DNA from: Gammaproteobacteria bacterium UBA3498
GTDB lineage: Bacteria; Pseudomonadota; Gammaproteobacteria; Pseudomonadales; Pseudohongiellaceae
Direction: 5' to 3'
Length of the DNA: 6,739 bases
Assembly (NCBI GenBank): GCA_002377605.1
Contig: DFQD01000024.1
Location: forward strand, 1 to 6,739
How positions within the stretch are numbered: position 1 is the stretch's first letter; every line of letters starts with the position of its first letter. The notes beneath the pieces are model-generated. The model saw only the letters and a program-made list of their open reading frames with translations, did not search any database and was not told where the DNA came from. The translations under genes were made by a program, and so were the position numbers. Shown piece after piece: positions 1 through 6,070 of this stretch.

Positions 1-584
1 AGAGCGCCATCGGGATCGGGAACTAGATTAGACTCCAGGTCGCGCATGGAAACAATTCCGCCAAGAGATCCGCCGATAATGTAAAACTGATTCGGAGTTC
101 CCTGGCCTAAGCTTGATGCTATAGAAATAAATTCTTCATACATCTCGCCATTAGAGATATGAGAATCGAACACAGCCCATCCAGTCTGACTGTAACTGGA
201 TGCAGCCATGGCATAACCCTGTTCCAGAATGTAATCGCCGTATGGTCCCAGGCCGGGTTCGTCTTCAACGTCGCCGGTGTAAAAACCATCCCAAGAAGGA
301 TTCAAAATATCTAGGAGGTCATTAGTTTCGAATCCGGTTAGAAAACTTTGAAAGCCATGATTCCAAAATACCAATCCTCTCTCTGCTGTCCAGTCTTCAG
401 GAATAACAATTGAGTAATAAGCGCCACTTGCAGTTTCGCCATACCAAACCGGATGACAATCGCCATCCTTAGTTTCGTATTGATTGTTCGTACAATTTTC
501 CTGAGCAAGCGAAGTGTGCTGAGTAATATCAAAGAAAAGTGCAGTAAAGATGAAAAGCTTGAATGAAGTAAGACGGGAGTACAA
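1..584 (-). CDS. Secreted alpha/beta hydrolase (serine esterase/lipase-like), N-terminal 194 residues, C-terminus beyond window
   Basis: Probably an exported serine hydrolase acting in the periplasm or outside the cell; the substrate is unknown. The reading frame stays open from a TTG at 584-582 to the window edge. The TTG was chosen because an in-frame TAG lies upstream, no ATG occurs in frame until residue 126, AGGA sits 8 nt before it, and the start yields a signal peptide: basic residues R4 and K9, a hydrophobic stretch at about 10-20, and a likely cleavage after SLA (27) before QENC. The mature part shows WNHGF (74-78), placed like an oxyanion-hole HG loop, then GYAMAASSYSQTGWAV (123-138), then IIGGSLGG (169-176), a GxSxG nucleophile elbow with Ser173. 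The catalytic Asp/Glu and His would lie beyond the window. C31 and C43 could form a disulfide. It follows the symporter gene on the same strand after 83 nt with no terminator seen, so it may be the last operon gene. The fold call is firm; the enzyme class (esterase, tannase-like, peptidase) is open. Confidence 0.82.
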   Translation of the reverse strand, partial: MYSRLTSFKLFIFTALFFDITQHTSLAQENCTNNQYETKDGDCHPVWYGETASGAYYSIVIPEDWTAERGLVFWNHGFQSFLTGFETNDLLDILNPSWDGFYTGDVEDEPGLGPYGDYILEQGYAMAASSYSQTGWAVFDSHISNGEMYEEFISIASSLGQGTPNQFYIIGGSLGGIVSMRDLESNLVPDPDGA

Positions 585-667
585 ATTAGTTATCCTGCAG
601 ACATATAGAAATGCTTTTGACTACAAGATAACGTCGGTTGGATTTACAAAAACTGAATAGTATCGGG

Positions 668-2164
668 CTAGATATCCATCATACGATTGATGTCGCTATC
701 CAGAACTGGTTTCTTGGTTACTAGGGAAACACCGATAAACAGAACCATCGAGGTGACGAAGGCAGCGAGTTGTCCGCTAACTCCGTAGGGGAAGGTGACC
801 CCAGCTAGCTGCGTTACGAAGTTTATTAGCAAGGCTGCACTAATCGCAGTTACCGCGCCTGCAACAGTAGCGCCCTTCCAGTTTAGGCCTACCGCGACCA
901 CCGGAAAGATGCCTGCAGCGAAGGTTCCCCATCCGAATGCGCCGAGAATCGCCACTAGGGTTGCGTCGCGGTAATGGGAGTATAAGGCAAAGCTGGCCGC
1001 GACAATCGCTAGGATTATAGTTACGACTCGCGCCCAAAACAATTCGTTATTGATACTCTTGCCTCGAATCGACTTTGGAATGTCGTGAATAATTGCTGCC
1101 GTGCCTATATTTAAGAATGCATCGGAAGTAGACATGATGGCAGCAAACAATCCGGCGAATACAACGCCTGCTAATAACGGATTGGTAAAAACTGATAAGA
1201 AAACGGAAGCGGCATCATCAGGAAGAGCTAACGGTGGGACAACACCGTCAATTACAGCAGCACGCATAACGATGCCAATGGAAATCCAAAGCAGTGCGGC
1301 CATGACGTAACCGAACAATGACATAGGTAGTATGGTGCGGTTGTCAGCCATCTCCTTGTTCATCATCATCTTGGTGATTAAATGTGGTTGTCCTGCTAAA
1401 CCAAGGCCAAACACAAAGAACCAACCAAGAGAAGCCAACATACCTGCTGCACCATAGGGCATTACCGCCTCTGCGTCGTCTGCGAGAATTATGGAAGTGG
1501 CCTCCTGCATTCCCCCGTCAAACACATTTACGGCAGTAAATAATATAAGCGTGCCTGCCACTATCATGATGGCGCCTTGCACCACGTCGGTATAAACCGA
1601 GGCAATAATGCCACCGGTCACACAATAGAAAATCAAAACAGCGGATGAAATAACAACACAAGTGACTAAACTGATATTGGCGAAAGTAGCAGTGCCAGAA
1701 AGTATCGCTTGCATCACTACTGCCATTGCCAGAATTTGAGTGGCTAGGTAGCCCATAACCCCAAGAACAATAGTTACGGCGATCATAAATCGTACGGACT
1801 GACTGCCGTAGCGTGCGGCAACAATGTCAGGGAGTGAAATGCAGTCCCGCAGTTCTGCGATCATGCGAATGCGCTTGGCGACTAGGAAGAATCCGATGGC
1901 GTAGCCAGTGGAAGAAATTACCACCATCCAAAAAGAGCTTACGCCGATGGAGTAAACCAGTCCGGGGCCGCCTACAAAACCGAAACCACTAAGTGTGCTG
2001 GAGAAGAGTGCTAGGGCAACGACAATTGGGCCTAGGCCACGACCAGCGATGAAAAAATCGCTGGTGTTGTGGGTGCGGCGCATTGCCCACAAGCCAGTGA
2101 GCACACAAAAAACCATGTAGACGGCTACTGCGCCGACAATTATCTCTTGTCTGAATGCATCCAT
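668..2164 (-). CDS. Sodium:solute symporter family (SSS) transporter, PutP/PanF-like
   Basis: A 498-residue inner-membrane sodium-coupled symporter importing an unidentified solute. The length and about 13 hydrophobic segments match the SSS family (LeuT fold). Visible family marks are the first core helix region with DFFIAGRGLGP (36-46) followed by a Ser/Gly-rich helix, YTDVVQGAIM (191-200) matching the conserved TD..QG segment, GQPHLITKMM (258-267) matching the GQP(H) loop typical of PutP-like members, and MSTSDAFLN (344-352), where the Ser/Thr residues of core helix 8 ligate sodium in studied homologues. The C-terminus is a short charged tail with no fused histidine-kinase domain. The ATG directly abuts the TAA of the upstream 178-residue gene (TAAATG), with a GGA 10 nt before it, so translation is probably coupled. 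Similarity to proline and pantothenate carriers is family-level only; the neighbouring quinoprotein and hydrolase suggest an organic acid or similar product, which is inference. Confidence 0.93.
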   Translation of the reverse strand: MDAFRQEIIVGAVAVYMVFCVLTGLWAMRRTHNTSDFFIAGRGLGPIVVALALFSSTLSGFGFVGGPGLVYSIGVSSFWMVVISSTGYAIGFFLVAKRIRMIAELRDCISLPDIVAARYGSQSVRFMIAVTIVLGVMGYLATQILAMAVVMQAILSGTATFANISLVTCVVISSAVLIFYCVTGGIIASVYTDVVQGAIMIVAGTLILFTAVNVFDGGMQEATSIILADDAEAVMPYGAAGMLASLGWFFVFGLGLAGQPHLITKMMMNKEMADNRTILPMSLFGYVMAALLWISIGIVMRAAVIDGVVPPLALPDDAASVFLSVFTNPLLAGVVFAGLFAAIMSTSDAFLNIGTAAIIHDIPKSIRGKSINNELFWARVVTIILAIVAASFALYSHYRDATLVAILGAFGWGTFAAGIFPVVAVGLNWKGATVAGAVTAISAALLINFVTQLAGVTFPYGVSGQLAAFVTSMVLFIGVSLVTKKPVLDSDINRMMDI

Positions 2165-2701
2165 TTATTGCTGTTCCATTAGTTCAGTCTTTTCAGCCAA
2201 GAGTTCGTTGTATTTTTTCTCGTCTTCGGGTGTGTAAATATATTTTCTAAAACCAATGCTATAAATCAGGATTAGCGGTATTGCTCCTATCCACGTGCCG
2301 TAAGTTGCCCAGGCAGTTGCTGTTGGGAAACCAAGAAAATAGCCTGTTTCGTCAGTTTCAAGAAACTGTTGGTGGCCTGAATACATTTGCCACGCGACCA
2401 GCAGCATAAAAACTAAGGTGCCGCCCATATATGCTATCAATCCATTAGAACGATAGCGCTCTGACACACCTAATAAAGAAAGAAGAATAATTTGCACCAA
2501 TAGCAAGCAATGGAAAGCCAAACCAAGAGTTCCGATATACTCCATGCGGGCGGCTCCATCACCACCAATTTGCAAACCTGCTATTTCGGGATGGGCCGCA
2601 CCTCCGGAATTGGGGACATTCTCTGCTACGATGATGGTGATTAGAATCGCAGCCATGAGAACACCGACTACGAAGATTATATAAATCAACTTACTTCGCA
2701 T
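2165..2701 (-). CDS. Small four-helix membrane protein, possible accessory subunit of the adjacent symporter
   Basis: A 178-residue protein of a family I do not recognise. Four hydrophobic segments are visible at about residues 5-26, 54-79, 88-107 and 134-152. A Gly/Pro-rich loop (28-52) separates the first two, a short loop with ETDETG (115-120) lies between the third and fourth, and a charged tail (157-178, rich in Glu and Lys) follows. The positive residues at the N-terminus (R2, K4) and the charged tail suggest both ends are cytoplasmic. The gene sits 32 nt after the quinoprotein gene and its TAA is immediately followed by the symporter ATG. Several SSS carriers have a small membrane partner encoded directly upstream (for example the DUF485, DUF4212 and YhdT-type proteins), but those are shorter with fewer helices, and no clear sequence match is apparent. 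A role in assembly or activity of the carrier is inferred from position alone; it could instead link the quinoprotein to the membrane. The SD is weak (GAGA about 8 nt before the ATG). Confidence 0.85.
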   Translation of the reverse strand: MRSKLIYIIFVVGVLMAAILITIIVAENVPNSGGAAHPEIAGLQIGGDGAARMEYIGTLGLAFHCLLLVQIILLSLLGVSERYRSNGLIAYMGGTLVFMLLVAWQMYSGHQQFLETDETGYFLGFPTATAWATYGTWIGAIPLILIYSIGFRKYIYTPEDEKKYNELLAEKTELMEQQ

Positions 2702-2704
2702 TTT

Positions 2705-2726
2705 GTTTTTCTCGTTGTTGAAAAAC
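2705..2726 (-). promoter_or_regulatory. Intercistronic hairpin overlapping the ribosome binding site of the small membrane protein gene
   Basis: In the message, GUUUUUC and GAAAAAC form a perfect 7-bp stem with an 8-nt loop between the quinoprotein stop and the next ATG. The 3' arm overlaps the weak GAGA Shine-Dalgarno and ends 3 nt before the ATG. It is A/U-rich and so only marginally stable, but could lower translation of the membrane genes relative to the quinoprotein. No T-tract follows on the transcript, so it is not a terminator. Confidence 0.3.
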
Positions 2727-2733
2727 TATTCGG

Positions 2734-4587
2734 TTAATTGCTCAGTTTAAAAACATACAAGTGACCGCCTTCAGGGATCGCAATATCGCCACCTACAAAT
2801 CCGGAAAGAGTTTGGAAGTTACTTGATCCAATAGCGACATATGCTTCGCCGTTTACCTCATAAGCTACCGGCTGGCTACGTACTCCGCCTCCAAGCTTGG
2901 CGCGCCAAACTTCTTCTCCAGTTTCCGCATTCAGAGCGATAGCATGGCCGGTTAAGCTTCCGGTAAATACAAGCCCACCTTCAGTGCTCAAGGTGCCGGC
3001 CATCATTGGTTGTGGATCGAGATAGCGCCAGCGCACTTCTCCGGTTTGATAGTCCATCGCAGTGATATGACCGTATGCTGCCTCTTCAGCTGCATCAACG
3101 GATATGGGGAAACCTCCCATGAACTGTAAGCCTTCAACATGAAATGCAATACCTTTTTGCATTAACTGACAGCTTTCAATTACCGGAACAAACGCTAAAC
3201 CTAAATCTGCATTTAATGAACCAGAAGTTGATCCGTTCATACCGCCCATTACACCTGGACACACTCGGTAAGTGGGTTCCTCTACTGGTAATGCTTCGGG
3301 GTTTATAACTGGTCTACCGCCGGGTTCCATTGCAGTTGCCCAGTTAAGTTGCTCCATGTAACTGGTTGCACGAATAAATTCGCCGTTCTCTCTGTTAATT
3401 GCGTAGAAGAACCCATTTCTATTTGCTTGCACCAAGGCCTTAACTGTTTCGCCATCCACATCCAGGTCTACCTGAAACAAATGGGTATTGCCGTCATAGT
3501 CCCAAACATCATGAGGAGTAAACTGGTAGTACCACAGTCTTTCGCCCGTATCTGGATCAATGGCCAATACACTATCGGAGAATAAGTTATCACCTAGTCT
3601 GGCATCGCCATTCCAATCTGGAGATGGATTTCCAGTTGTCCAATAAAGCATGTCCAACTCTGCATCATAAGCTCCAATGGTCCAGGCTGGCGCGCCTCCG
3701 GTTTCGTTAGAAGTACCAGACCAGGTTTCAGATCCGGGTTCACCCGCGGCAGGAACAGTGTAGTGACGCCAGACCCTCTCACCAGTGTTAATGTTGTAGG
3801 CGTCGAAGAAGCCACGCACACCATATTCACCGCCCCCGATTCCGATGATAGCCATGTCTTTAACAATAAGCGGTGCAGAGGTGGCACTAAAGCCACGGTA
3901 GTATTCGATGATTTCAGAATTCCAGAGGATTTCACCCGATAGACGATCGAAGGCCATAATGCGCGCATCCAATGTTGCCATCAGAACTTTGTCATCAACT
4001 ATGGCAACGCCCCGGTTGGCTGGACCACAGCACAGGCGCAAATCTGCAGGTTGTGGATGGTCGTAACGCCAGAATAATTCGCCACTCGTTGCATCTAGTG
4101 CAAATAATCTATTAAAGGAAGAAGTCACATACATGATGCCGTCGTATATAACAGGAGAAACGGCGAACTGGCCCAGAGTTCCGGTGGGGAAGCCCCAGGC
4201 GAAACGCAGGTCATCAACATTTTCAGGGGATAAGCTTTCTAGAGGACTATGACGCGTATTGGAATAGTCGCCACCATACTGTAACCACGCTTCCGGGTTC
4301 GCGCTAATTGGTTGAGATAACAAATCAACGGTTACATCACCCAGTCCATTGCCGATTGGATCTTCATTAATCCAATGGGTTTGGGTAATGGCGAGACCTT
4401 CTCCAGGTTCCTGGATATCTACTGGAACCTCGCCTTCTCGCATTTCTTCAGCAGGTTCTGAAGCCGGTGTGGCAGTTTGAGCTGCTTGTTGTGGACTCGA
4501 ATCTTCCTGACTGCATGCAACTAGAACTAGCGCCAAAATACCGCTGAAGAATAGTTTTAGCGTTTTATTTATTGTCGATGGGCTCAT
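2734..4587 (-). CDS. PQQ-dependent alcohol dehydrogenase-like quinoprotein, lipoprotein-anchored, with lanthanide-type Asp-Tyr-Asp motif
   Basis: A 617-residue envelope quinoprotein predicted to oxidise an alcohol or aldehyde with PQQ. A lipoprotein signal ends in LVAC (22-25); Ser at +2 favours outer-membrane sorting. An acidic, Pro/Ala/Glu-rich linker (26-65) leads to an eight-bladed propeller of about 540 residues, the usual size without a cytochrome domain. Family marks are WLQYGGDYSNTRHSPL (101-116); the adjacent Cys pair C186-C187 in LCCGPANRG; E254 in GGGEYGVRG and N320 in TTGNPSPDWN (metal ligands); W302 in GGAPAW (PQQ stacking); D363 (catalytic base) with D365 in VWDYDG; R390 in ANRNGFF; C443 and C473, a likely disulfide; and tryptophan-docking repeats such as TGEEVWR. 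The second Asp (D365) is the extra ligand of XoxF/PedH-type lanthanide enzymes, where calcium enzymes have Ala or Ser. Trp residues expected after N451 and at 529 appear to be Gly and Met, so activity on ordinary alcohols is uncertain. The SD GGGAAGG lies 5 nt before the ATG. It is the first gene of the minus-strand operon; no cytochrome partner is adjacent. Confidence 0.92.
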   Translation of the reverse strand: MSPSTINKTLKLFFSGILALVLVACSQEDSSPQQAAQTATPASEPAEEMREGEVPVDIQEPGEGLAITQTHWINEDPIGNGLGDVTVDLLSQPISANPEAWLQYGGDYSNTRHSPLESLSPENVDDLRFAWGFPTGTLGQFAVSPVIYDGIMYVTSSFNRLFALDATSGELFWRYDHPQPADLRLCCGPANRGVAIVDDKVLMATLDARIMAFDRLSGEILWNSEIIEYYRGFSATSAPLIVKDMAIIGIGGGEYGVRGFFDAYNINTGERVWRHYTVPAAGEPGSETWSGTSNETGGAPAWTIGAYDAELDMLYWTTGNPSPDWNGDARLGDNLFSDSVLAIDPDTGERLWYYQFTPHDVWDYDGNTHLFQVDLDVDGETVKALVQANRNGFFYAINRENGEFIRATSYMEQLNWATAMEPGGRPVINPEALPVEEPTYRVCPGVMGGMNGSTSGSLNADLGLAFVPVIESCQLMQKGIAFHVEGLQFMGGFPISVDAAEEAAYGHITAMDYQTGEVRWRYLDPQPMMAGTLSTEGGLVFTGSLTGHAIALNAETGEEVWRAKLGGGVRSQPVAYEVNGEAYVAIGSSNFQTLSGFVGGDIAIPEGGHLYVFKLSN

Positions 4588-4592
4588 TTCTG

Positions 4593-4599
4593 CCTTCCC
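4593..4599 (-). promoter_or_regulatory. Ribosome binding site of the quinoprotein gene
   Basis: GGGAAGG on the minus strand lies 5 nt before the ATG at 4587-4585. It is a strong site and supports this start, which also yields the lipoprotein signal peptide. Confidence 0.75.
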
Positions 4600-4621
4600 T
4601 CTGTTGAATTTGTATTGGTTA

Positions 4622-4646
4622 GCATTTGTAATCTTCTATCAAATGC
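4622..4646. promoter_or_regulatory. Inverted repeat GCATTTG-N11-CAAATGC, candidate operator
   Basis: Perfect 7-bp arms (4622-4628 and 4640-4646) flank an 11-nt spacer, giving arm centres 18 nt apart, close to two helical turns as expected for a dimeric regulator. It lies 35-59 bp upstream of the quinoprotein ATG, where a repressor or activator could act on the minus-strand operon. No regulator gene is in the window, so the protein is unknown. A short arm of this kind can occur by chance. Confidence 0.35.
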
Positions 4647-4715
4647 AACGGAATCGCAGAGCATAAACAGCCCAAGGCTAGGAGTCTAGCTGGCGGGTGA
4701 GCTAAATTCACATTC

Positions 4716-4744
4716 TTGACAAGTAAGCTACTAAGGTTCATGTT
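4716..4744 (+). promoter_or_regulatory. Candidate sigma-70 promoter for the NHL-repeat gene
   Basis: A perfect -35 hexamer TTGACA (4716-4721) is followed after 17 nt by CATGTT (4739-4744), which matches only three of six -10 positions. Transcription would start near 4751, leaving a leader of about 58 nt. The weak -10 would fit a promoter that needs an activator. Confidence 0.35.
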
Positions 4745-4763
4745 CTCAGGTTCCGTCTCAGGT
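4744..4763 (+). repeat. Tandem direct repeat TCTCAGGT, 12-bp period
   Basis: TCTCAGGT occurs at 4744-4751 and again at 4756-4763, separated by TCCG. The pair begins at the end of the putative -10 box and covers the predicted transcription start, so it could be an operator bound by a regulator on one face of the helix. Confidence 0.4.
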
Positions 4764-4796
4764 CTGTTCGAAACCAAGAATAGCTAATAGAAGTAA

Positions 4797-4803
4797 AGAG
4801 AGG
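4797..4803 (+). promoter_or_regulatory. Ribosome binding site of the NHL-repeat gene
   Basis: AGAGAGG lies 5 nt before the ATG at 4809 and supports that start, which also gives a complete signal peptide. Confidence 0.75.
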
Positions 4804-4808
4804 TCACG

Positions 4809-5990
4809 ATGAATAGAATAAAAAATTCCGGCTCCGGACTCTTAGTAAAAACCGGATTAGCGGGGCTAGTTCTAGCTGTTGTATCTGCAAGTGCGATGGC
4901 ACAAATGACGGCTGGATCGATGGCAGAATCAGGCAAGCCTGCCGCTCATGCGGGCCAACAACCAATAAATAACCTGCCAAACCCTTATTTAACCGAGCGC
5001 AACTTTGGATCGTTACCCGATGCGCGTAGTTGGGGTTCGGTAAGTGCTATTAACGTTGATATCGATGGTGTGCATATATGGGTGGGTGACCGTTGTGGGA
5101 CCAATCAGTGTGCGACCACGCCAGATATCAACCCGATAGTGAAACTGGATCCTAACGGGCGGGTGGTTGCTCAGTTTGGCGCAGGCCAGATTCTTTGGCC
5201 CCATGGAATGGACGTTGATCACGAAGGCAATATCTGGATTGCTGATGCCCGGGTGGCCAATGACAATGAAATTAGCCAAAATCCAGCGGCCGCTAACATT
5301 GGAAGCTCTGTCATGAAATTCAGTCCTGACGGAGAGCTTTTGATGACAATTGGCACCCCTGGGGAGGTTGGTGATCCTCCATCTCGCTTAACTGATCCAA
5401 ACGATGTGCATATAGCTCCTAACGGCAGAATTTTTATCGCTGAAACCCATGGTGCTCAATTTCAGGGTGAACCCGGAGCCGACACAAAAAGTCGTATCAC
5501 CATGTGGGAGCCAGATGGCACATATATTGGACACTTTGGTGAATATGGATGGGATGACGGTCAATTTCGCTCGCCCCACAGTTTAGCCATGGACTCACAG
5601 GGCCGATTATTCGTGGCAGACCGTGGTAATAACCGTATCCAGATTTTTACTCAAGATGGTGAGTGGTTGGATACTTGGTATCAGTTTAGTCGTATCTCTG
5701 GGCTTTACATTGATCCAACAAATGACATGCTGTATGCGATCGATTCTGAAACCGATGAGAACTACAATCCTGGTGGTTGGAGAAAAGGTCTGCGGGTAGG
5801 AAATGCACGCAATGGTGAAGTGCTTTATTTCATTCCAGAGCATATATGCGGAGGAAGGGGCTTCTCCGGTATGGGCGGAATCGGTTGCATGGGCGAAGGT
5901 GTAACGGCAGACAAAGATGGCAATATTTATGGCGGTGAAGTAGGTGTAGTACAAGGAGTGACTCGCTTTGTTCCCCGCTTGATCCCTTAG
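4809..5990 (+). CDS. Secreted NHL-repeat beta-propeller protein, peptidyl-hydroxyglycine lyase-like
   Basis: A 393-residue exported beta-propeller, probably periplasmic; its reaction or ligand is unknown. The Sec signal has a basic start (R3, K5, K14), a hydrophobic core (about 15-25) and cleavage after SASAMA (31). NHL-type blades are recognisable at WPHGMDVDHEGNIWIAD (130-146), LTDPNDVHIAPNGRIFIAET (194-213) and FRSPHSLAMDSQGRLFVAD (253-271), the last followed by RGNNRIQIF (272-280). The pattern most resembles the lyase domain of peptidylglycine amidating enzymes, in which His residues at equivalent blade positions bind zinc. Here H132 and H257 are kept, but in the final blade (MGEGVTADKDGNIYGGEV, 361-378) the His expected before the VxxDxxGNIY strand looks like Glu363, so lyase activity is doubtful. 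Cys pairs C96/C101 and C347/C360 fit oxidised periplasmic disulfides. It is divergent from the quinoprotein operon and ends in its own terminator. A ligand-binding or scaffold role is the alternative. Confidence 0.88.
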   Translation: MNRIKNSGSGLLVKTGLAGLVLAVVSASAMAQMTAGSMAESGKPAAHAGQQPINNLPNPYLTERNFGSLPDARSWGSVSAINVDIDGVHIWVGDRCGTNQCATTPDINPIVKLDPNGRVVAQFGAGQILWPHGMDVDHEGNIWIADARVANDNEISQNPAAANIGSSVMKFSPDGELLMTIGTPGEVGDPPSRLTDPNDVHIAPNGRIFIAETHGAQFQGEPGADTKSRITMWEPDGTYIGHFGEYGWDDGQFRSPHSLAMDSQGRLFVADRGNNRIQIFTQDGEWLDTWYQFSRISGLYIDPTNDMLYAIDSETDENYNPGGWRKGLRVGNARNGEVLYFIPEHICGGRGFSGMGGIGCMGEGVTADKDGNIYGGEVGVVQGVTRFVPRLIP

Positions 5991-6011
5991 TATTTAGTGT
6001 TTAAGCCAAAG

Positions 6012-6043
6012 CGGGCGATGTCTATGGGCATCGCCCGTTTTTT
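6012..6043 (+). terminator. Rho-independent terminator after the NHL-repeat gene
   Basis: A perfect 9-bp GC-rich stem, CGGGCGATG (6012-6020) with CATCGCCCG (6029-6037), closes an 8-nt loop and is followed directly by six T residues (6038-6043). It begins 22 nt after the TAG of the NHL-repeat gene, so most transcripts should end here. Confidence 0.92.
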
Positions 6044-6070
6044 CTGTTCAAAATATTTTAAAGAGAATTT

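Larger units (their letters stand above)
4588..4808. other. Divergent intergenic control region
   Basis: These 221 bp separate two divergently transcribed genes and must hold the promoters for both, since both neighbours start here. On the plus side a TTGACA -35-like box, a paired direct repeat and a good SD are visible. On the minus side I see a good SD and a 7-bp inverted repeat, but no convincing -10/-35 pair; the best candidate (TTCCGT, 17 nt, TACAAA) matches the sigma-70 consensus poorly. No open frame of note and no tRNA-like structure was seen. Confidence 0.7.

Noticed and set aside
338..532. 64-residue minus-strand open frame
   Set aside because: It overlaps, in another frame, the signal-peptide hydrolase whose frame shows clear motifs across the same stretch; it has no family features.
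585..667. Possible terminator or separate promoter between the symporter and hydrolase genes
   Set aside because: No GC-rich stem with a T-tract and no acceptable -35/-10 pair was found in these 83 nt; co-transcription remains the simplest reading.
1101..1310. 69-residue plus-strand frame antisense to the symporter
   Set aside because: It mirrors symporter membrane helices in the real frame; no SD or recognisable domain.
3349..3585. 78-residue plus-strand frame antisense to the quinoprotein
   Set aside because: It covers the conserved metal-binding segment of the real gene; no independent support.
3594..3968. 124-residue minus-strand open frame inside the quinoprotein gene
   Set aside because: It is out of frame with a well-supported propeller gene and its translation shows no domain or signal.
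4687..4704. TAGCT-N8-AGCTA inverted repeat in the divergent region
   Set aside because: Arms are only 5 bp and it lies at no clear promoter position, so chance occurrence is likely.
5607..5954. 115-residue frame antisense to the NHL-repeat gene (also 5013-5279 and 5388-5579)
   Set aside because: The sense strand encodes clear NHL blades; the antisense frames have low-information composition and no start context.
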